From Bacillota bacterium (GTDB lineage: Bacteria; Bacillota; Clostridia; Christensenellales; Aristaeellaceae): a stretch of 8,017 bases of DNA. The notes below the pieces were generated by a model. The model had not been told where the DNA came from, made no database searches, and worked only from the letters and a program-made list of their open reading frames with translations. Positions 6,170-8,017 of this stretch are shown piece after piece. The stretch lies in the NCBI GenBank assembly GCA_023416655.1, contig JAEZHK010000079.1, positions 1-8,017 of the forward strand, read 5' to 3'. The number at the start of each line of letters is the position of its first letter. Position 1 is the stretch's first letter. Both the position numbers and the translations under genes were made by a program.

Positions 6170-6901
6170 ATGTACACCGTCGGGGAACTGGCTAAAATGG
6201 CGGGCGTCAGCGCGCGCACGCTGCGCTATTACGACCAGGCGGGGCTTCTTGCGCCCTCGGCCGTCACGGAGGCGGGCTACCGCCTGTATGGCGACGAGGC
6301 GATAAGTGCGCTTGCGGAGATCCTGTTCTTCCGGGAGCTGGATTTTTCCATCGACGAGATCCACCGAGTCCGCTCGCGCCCGGACTACGACGCCCGCGAG
6401 GCGCTGGAAAAGCAGAGAACGCTGCTCACCCTGCAGCGGAACCGGCTGGACCGGCTGATAGAGCTCGCCGGGCGCGCATTGAAAGGAGAGGTTCTCATGG
6501 AACTGAACGCGTTTGACATGACGGAGATCGAGGAGGCGAAGGCCAAGTACTCGGACGAGGCGCGCGAGCGCTGGGGCGATACCGACGCCTACAGGCAGTC
6601 CGAGGCGAAGGCGGCATCCTACGGCAAGGCCGACTGGGCGCGCGTCAGCGCGGAGACGAAGGCCGTGTTCGACGGCTTCGCGAAGCTCGTCGGCACCGCG
6701 CCGGACAGCGCGGAGGCGAAGGCGCTGGTGCGCCGCTGGCAGGCGGTCATCACCCGCAACTTTTACGACTGCACCGACGAGATCCTTCTGGGCCTGGCAT
6801 CAATGTACGAAGCCGACGAGCGCTTTGCCAAAAACATTGACAAGGCTGGCGAGGGCACAGCAAGGTTCATGACCGCGGCCATCCACGCCTGCCTGGGCTG
6901 A
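6170..6901 (+). CDS. MerR-family regulator with TipAS ligand-binding domain
   Basis: The 243-aa protein has an N-terminal MerR winged helix (YTVGELAKMAGVSARTLRYY, residues 2-21, and the GYRLY wing at 36-40). A coiled-coil linker spans about 75-105, and a C-terminal TipAS domain about 115-243. TipAS hallmarks are ARERWGDTDAYRQS (131-144), NFYDC with C201, and MYEADERFAKNID (212-224). TipAS domains bind thiopeptide antibiotics or other amphipathic compounds and make MerR activate its own promoter, as in Streptomyces TipAL and Bacillus Mta. GGGAGGTGA lies just before the ATG. Its promoter has the matching 19-bp spacer. No efflux pump gene follows, so only autoregulation is visible here. The true ligand is unknown. 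Confidence 0.93.
   Translation: MYTVGELAKMAGVSARTLRYYDQAGLLAPSAVTEAGYRLYGDEAISALAEILFFRELDFSIDEIHRVRSRPDYDAREALEKQRTLLTLQRNRLDRLIELAGRALKGEVLMELNAFDMTEIEEAKAKYSDEARERWGDTDAYRQSEAKAASYGKADWARVSAETKAVFDGFAKLVGTAPDSAEAKALVRRWQAVITRNFYDCTDEILLGLASMYEADERFAKNIDKAGEGTARFMTAAIHACLG
6497..6901 (+). CDS. Internal in-frame start giving a free TipAS domain (134 aa)
   Basis: Inside the regulator gene, AAAGGAGAGG (6482-6491) followed after 5 nt by ATG (6497) is a strong, correctly spaced ribosome binding site in the same frame. Starting there, at residue M110, gives the TipAS domain without its DNA-binding part. In Streptomyces lividans, tipA is known to make both TipAL and a shorter TipAS from an internal start at an equivalent place. 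The sequence shows the site; production of the short form is inferred. Confidence 0.6.
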   Translation: MELNAFDMTEIEEAKAKYSDEARERWGDTDAYRQSEAKAASYGKADWARVSAETKAVFDGFAKLVGTAPDSAEAKALVRRWQAVITRNFYDCTDEILLGLASMYEADERFAKNIDKAGEGTARFMTAAIHACLG

Positions 6902-6977
6902 TTGCGCGCCCTGGGATTCTCCCCCGCCCCATGAAGCGAAAAAACCGCATTCGTACTTGTCACATCTTTCCCTGCCC

Positions 6978-7009
6978 GCCCGCGAACGCTCCGCGGCGCG
7001 GGCTTTTTT
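6978..7009 (+). terminator. Rho-independent terminator after the MerR-type gene
   Basis: GCCCGCG (6978-6984) and CGCGGGC (6997-7003) form a perfect 7-bp stem, followed by six T residues. It lies about 75 nt past the regulator stop. The stretch between stop and stem shows no gene. Confidence 0.85.
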
Positions 7010-7137
7010 ACGTGTTTCAACCACCCGGGCAGCGAAATGAAAACCACAAAGCTCGCCGAGCATGTCGCAAAAAACTACCAGTCTAAAATGCCCGCCGCAG
7101 GTCAAAATAACATCAGACTTGTTTGGGAGGTGAAAAG

Positions 7138-7335
7138 GTGAGCAGGAGCAGAATCAATGTCCAGGGAAGCGAGACGGCACTGGAAAACATGAAGTTTGAG
7201 ATCGCGAACCAGCTGAACGTGAATCTGAAGCAGGGTTACAACGGCAATCTCTCTTCACGTGACAACGGCACGGTCGGCGGCTACATGGTCAAGAAGATGA
7301 TTACCGACTACCAGAATCGAGCTTCCGGCAAGTGA
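7138..7335 (+). CDS. Alpha/beta-type small acid-soluble spore protein, 65 aa
   Basis: SASPs of this type coat spore DNA, change it toward an A-like form that resists UV and chemicals, and are degraded by the GPR protease at germination to supply amino acids. The product shows the two family blocks: FEIANQL at 20-26, the likely GPR-cleavage region, and GYNGNLSSRDNGTVGGYMVK at 33-52, the DNA-binding helix-turn-helix-like part. The GTG start at 7138 has GGAGGTG upstream with 7-nt spacing; an in-frame TTG at 7123 overlaps that site and was rejected. Expression should be in the forespore, but I could not identify a convincing sigma-G promoter. A second SASP gene starts 41 nt downstream. Confidence 0.92.
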   Translation: MSRSRINVQGSETALENMKFEIANQLNVNLKQGYNGNLSSRDNGTVGGYMVKKMITDYQNRASGK

Positions 7336-7376
7336 GTCGGATGAACCAAATCATTCATAAAAAGGAGCGATGAATC

Positions 7377-7598
7377 ATGGCGAGCAATTCTTCCAGCAAC
7401 AAGATCAACGTCCCCGAAGCCCGTCAGGCGATGTGGAACATGAAGCATGAGGTGGCCGGCGAGCTGGGCATCAACCTGAAGAACGGCTACAATGGCGATC
7501 TGACCAGCAAGGACGCCGGCTCCATCGGCGGTTCGATGGTCAAGAAGATGATCGAGGCGCAGGAACGCGCGATGTCCGGCCAGGCCGGCATGCGCTAA
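7377..7598 (+). CDS. Alpha/beta-type small acid-soluble spore protein, 73 aa
   Basis: This is a paralogue of the preceding gene with the same role in spore DNA protection. HEVAGELG (24-31) is the GPR-cleavage region, and GYNGDLTSKDAGSIGGSMVK (37-56) is the conserved DNA-contact block, closely matching the first copy. The N-terminus is serine rich (ASNSSSNK). The ATG at 7377 follows AAAAGGAG with about 9-nt spacing; the ATG at 7370 is in the wrong frame. The gene is probably cotranscribed with its neighbour. After its TAA the same frame stays open for 26 sense codons and resembles the end of another SASP (separate entry). Confidence 0.93.
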   Translation: MASNSSSNKINVPEARQAMWNMKHEVAGELGINLKNGYNGDLTSKDAGSIGGSMVKKMIEAQERAMSGQAGMR

Positions 7599-7679
7599 CT
7601 GAACACGCCTAAACCGGAGGCCGAGATTGGCTCCGAGATGAACAGGGCGCAGGAGCGCATGATCCAGAGTCAGCGCTAG
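7599..7679 (+). pseudogene. Degenerate 3' end of a third SASP gene
   Basis: Directly after the second SASP stop, the same frame reads LNTPKP and then AEIGSEMNRAQERMIQSQR before a TAG (7677-7679). The latter aligns with AGSIGGSMVKKMIEAQERAM of the intact gene with an internal gap of four residues. The 3' flank is repeated too: CTGAACACGCCTAAACCGG after the TAA and CTGAACGCGCCCAAAACGG after the TAG match at 16 of 19 bases. There is no start codon with a ribosome binding site. It is most likely a decayed tandem copy. A read-through extension of the second SASP is less likely. Confidence 0.6.
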
Positions 7680-7691
7680 CTGAACGCGCCC

Positions 7692-7727
7692 AAAACGGGG
7701 CCGGGCACTTGCCCGGCCCCGTTTTTT
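7692..7727 (+). terminator. Strong rho-independent terminator of the SASP pair
   Basis: ACGGGGCCGGGC and GCCCGGCCCCGT form a perfect GC-rich stem with a 4-nt loop (ACTT), followed by six T residues. An A run on the left arm lets the stem extend, so it may also act on the minus strand. Confidence 0.95.
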
Positions 7728-7899
7728 GGCACCGACGCGCGCCGCCGGGGAACAAGGACCAACCACCCTGCAGGCCAGATCGCCCCCGTAGTATGCGCCG
7801 TTTTCCGCCGGAAAATGCCAGAAAACGCCCGCCGTTGCGCCTGCGTTCCTCTGTTAAATCGTGTGCGTTTTCTTAACCATAAAAATCTTTGATTTGGTA
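7728..7899. other. Gene-free spacer before the tRNA promoter
   Basis: No supported gene is seen. The only structure is a TTTTCC/GGAAAA hairpin with a 3-nt loop (7801-7815). The last 30 bases are AT-rich and could act as an UP element for the tRNA promoter. Confidence 0.5.
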
Positions 7900-7928
7900 T
7901 TGACAACGAATCCGTTTTCTAGTAGAAT
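7900..7928 (+). promoter_or_regulatory. Promoter of the tRNA-Val gene
   Basis: TTGACA (7900-7905) and TAGAAT (7923-7928) have a 17-bp spacer. The short leader before the tRNA contains a GCCGC/GCGGC hairpin with loop GAATT (7939-7953), probably removed during 5' processing. Confidence 0.85.
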
Positions 7929-7968
7929 ATCATCTGTCGCCGCGAATTGCGGCATGGGTGTGGAACAT

Positions 7969-8017
7969 GGGAGCATAGCTCAGCTGGGAGAGCACTTGCC
8001 TTACAAGCAAGGGGTCA
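7969..8017 (+). tRNA. tRNA-Val (anticodon UAC), 3' end cut by window edge
   Basis: The visible 49 nt give the 5' acceptor strand GGGAGCA, a D arm GCTC/GAGC with AGCTGGGA loop, and an anticodon stem CTTGC/GCAAG around loop CTTACAA. The anticodon is TAC at 8002-8004, which reads valine codons. The T arm and 3' acceptor strand lie beyond the window. More tRNA genes may follow in the same transcript, since no terminator is visible. Confidence 0.95.

Noticed and set aside
7050..7090. Possible sigma-G promoter (GCATG, 18 bp, CTAAAAT) for the SASP genes
   Set aside because: The -10 part matches the known sigma-G consensus at only about three of seven positions, so it is too weak to annotate.
7308..7766. 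152-codon open frame on the minus strand
   Set aside because: Antisense to the second SASP gene and across its terminator; no protein family features.

Overview
The window looks like chromosomal DNA from a high-GC, spore-forming member of the Clostridia (Bacillota). Three things point there: the Firmicutes-type block rpmB <-> yloU-fakA-recG, a tandem pair of alpha/beta-type small acid-soluble spore protein (SASP) genes, and strong GGAGG-type ribosome binding sites with some TTG and GTG starts. The species cannot be named from the sequence.

Left part (1-1690). The 5' two thirds of a zinc-dependent sorbitol/xylitol-type dehydrogenase gene lies on the minus strand and runs off the left edge. 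It has a consensus promoter and a leader of about 170 nt. Next come the 3' remnant of an alpha/beta-hydrolase gene (plus strand) and an intact 84-aa protein gene of unknown function. Between that gene and the convergent rpmB is a dense row of at least five hairpins, including a perfect 16-bp inverted repeat.

Middle (1685-6082). rpmB (minus) and the yloU-fakA-recG operon (plus) diverge from a 201-bp region with two good sigma-A promoters. Three copies of the octamer GATGTAAA lie in the same region. YloU is an Asp23/Gls24 protein. FakA is the kinase subunit for exogenous fatty acids. RecG is the branched-DNA helicase, and its gene overlaps fakA by 4 bp.

Right part (6083-8017). A MerR/TipA-type regulator gene has a 19-bp-spacer promoter typical of MerR control. 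It also has a strong internal ribosome binding site that would yield a free ligand-binding domain, as known for Streptomyces tipA. Two SASP genes follow, then a degenerate copy of a SASP 3' end and a strong terminator. The window ends in a tRNA-Val(UAC) gene cut by the right edge, with its own promoter.

I see no CRISPR array, transposase, prophage or obvious new multi-gene system. The most interesting signals are the hairpin cluster at 1422-1670, the internal start in the tipA-like gene, and the SASP 3'-end duplication.
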